Source: Auanema rhodensis (Eukaryota > Nematoda > Chromadorea > Rhabditida > Rhabditidae). Taken from it: a stretch of DNA of 64,000 bases. The stretch lies in contig OZ059898.1 of NCBI GenBank assembly GCA_964057225.1, positions 6,634,001 through 6,698,000 on the forward strand, given 5' to 3'. The notes beneath the pieces are model-generated. The model was not told where the DNA came from. It worked only from the letters and a program-made list of their open reading frames with translations, and searched no databases. Of the stretch, positions 63,095-64,000 are shown one piece after another. The translations under genes and the position numbers were made by a program. The number at the start of each line of letters is the position of its first letter. Position 1 is the first letter of the stretch.

Positions 63095-64000
63095 TTCATT
63101 TCCACTTTCTTATAATTATAAATTGTTATTCAGTAACTAAAATAAAAATAATTTAATTTATATAATATATAAATTAATAAGATTATAAGATTATAAATAA
63201 AAAATAGTTTGTATGAATACTAGAGAGGTATAGATTGAAGGTGAGATGACTAGGGAGAGGTAATGCTAGAATAGGTTGGTTAGGATAGTTGGGGAGAGCA
63301 GGTCCATAATTGACCATAATAAGCGATGCGTGTTCATCTTTCTCTTCTTACTCTTTCTCTCTATTTCTCTCACCTCATACTCATTTTCTCTTTTGACCAT
63401 CATCAGGCCTTTTCTCTACCTACAGCTAGATACCTCTTTCAACTGACTGTCAGAAGGTCAGCCAAACTTCCCTTCTCCACTAGGTTTCGATGTAGTATGT
63501 TCATTGGGACCATTTCTGAGATTTAAAAGTTTTTTCAATGAAAATAAAAAAATGTTGAAGTTAAGTATAAGAAAGAATATAATTATAAAAATAAAATAAA
63601 AAAGAAATATCTTTGATTATATAATATTCGTTTATTTTCTTATTAAAATTATATTTTAAACTGTTAAATAGAAGGAATAAGAATGAATCTGATATCTCTG
63701 GATATACATATACATGTTTTAGATATAATTTTATAACTTTTTAAGAAATTATAAAAAGAAAAGTTGATAATAAAGTAATGTAGTATACAATATATTATTA
63801 AATATATGTATATATTTACTTATACATATCTATTCTTCTATATATAATTTATGTTTTTTTTCTTTTATGTGTTAAAACAATTTCAGAAAATTGTTGGAAC
63901 TGCAAAGAAGACGATAAAGATGTGAAAACGAGCCTTACAGGCGTGGCTTTTAGCTTCAAAAAAGTGGTCGTACCAACGGATTTTCTTTGATACGCTTTAG
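63095..64000. other. Upstream region of the PHLPP-like gene
   Basis: The only substantial open frame (63326-63526, plus) is pyrimidine-rich and unsupported. Near the right edge an acceptor-like TTTCAG at about 63885 opens onto a denser stretch (63886-64000), which may be an exon of a gene continuing outside the window, but its frame is not clear. Confidence 0.35.

Overview
This window is nuclear DNA from a nematode. It is AT-rich, its genes are cut by many introns of about 43-60 bases with TTTCAG- or TTTAG-type acceptors, it carries a typical cuticle collagen and a nematode-style seven-helix receptor, several start codons follow closely behind a splice acceptor (as expected for trans-spliced leaders), and it holds microRNA hairpins whose predicted mature ends resemble the C. 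elegans mir-63/64/65 family. I cannot fix the genus. All gene models below were built by hand from splice sites and reading-frame phase. Families were named from remembered motifs, because no search could be run.

Left part (0-13 kb): an intergenic stretch with a decayed mariner transposase (about 1.1-1.3 kb); a cuticle collagen gene with a TATA box (4614-6539, +); a small two-exon gene for a 67-residue protein (9905-10154, +); two tandem geminin-like coiled-coil genes (10541-11862, -); and a heterotrimeric G-protein gamma subunit ending in a CaaX box (12625-13032, -).

Middle (13-38 kb): a GC-richer, gene-poor stretch with one candidate short membrane-protein gene (about 14.1-14.97 kb, -). 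Next come two collinear tandem paralogs that carry 23-residue basic repeats like the STPR DNA-binding repeat (19184-21640 and 22176-25622, +), a polypeptide GalNAc-transferase (28274-30932, +), a 355-residue GPCR (31885-33750, -), the tRNA 2'-O-methyltransferase FTSJ1/Trm7 (34803-36303, +) and a KCTD-type BTB protein (37083-38324, +).

Right part (38-64 kb): a 36-exon IFT139/TTC21B gene (38818-56271, +) for retrograde intraflagellar transport. Most of its introns are tiny, but three are 2.2-4.3 kb. One houses the complete NMD factor SMG9 on the opposite strand. A second houses four miR-64-family-like hairpins, also on the opposite strand, with a TATA-type promoter candidate about 1 kb upstream of them. 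The third is full of purine/pyrimidine microsatellites. The window ends with a PHLPP-type PH/leucine-rich-repeat/PP2C-like protein (57039-63094, -) whose phosphatase motifs are partly degenerate.

The genes do not form one pathway. The most noteworthy items are the intronic microRNA cluster, the geminin pair that shares an intron position, the STPR-like pair, and the host-nested arrangement inside ift-139.
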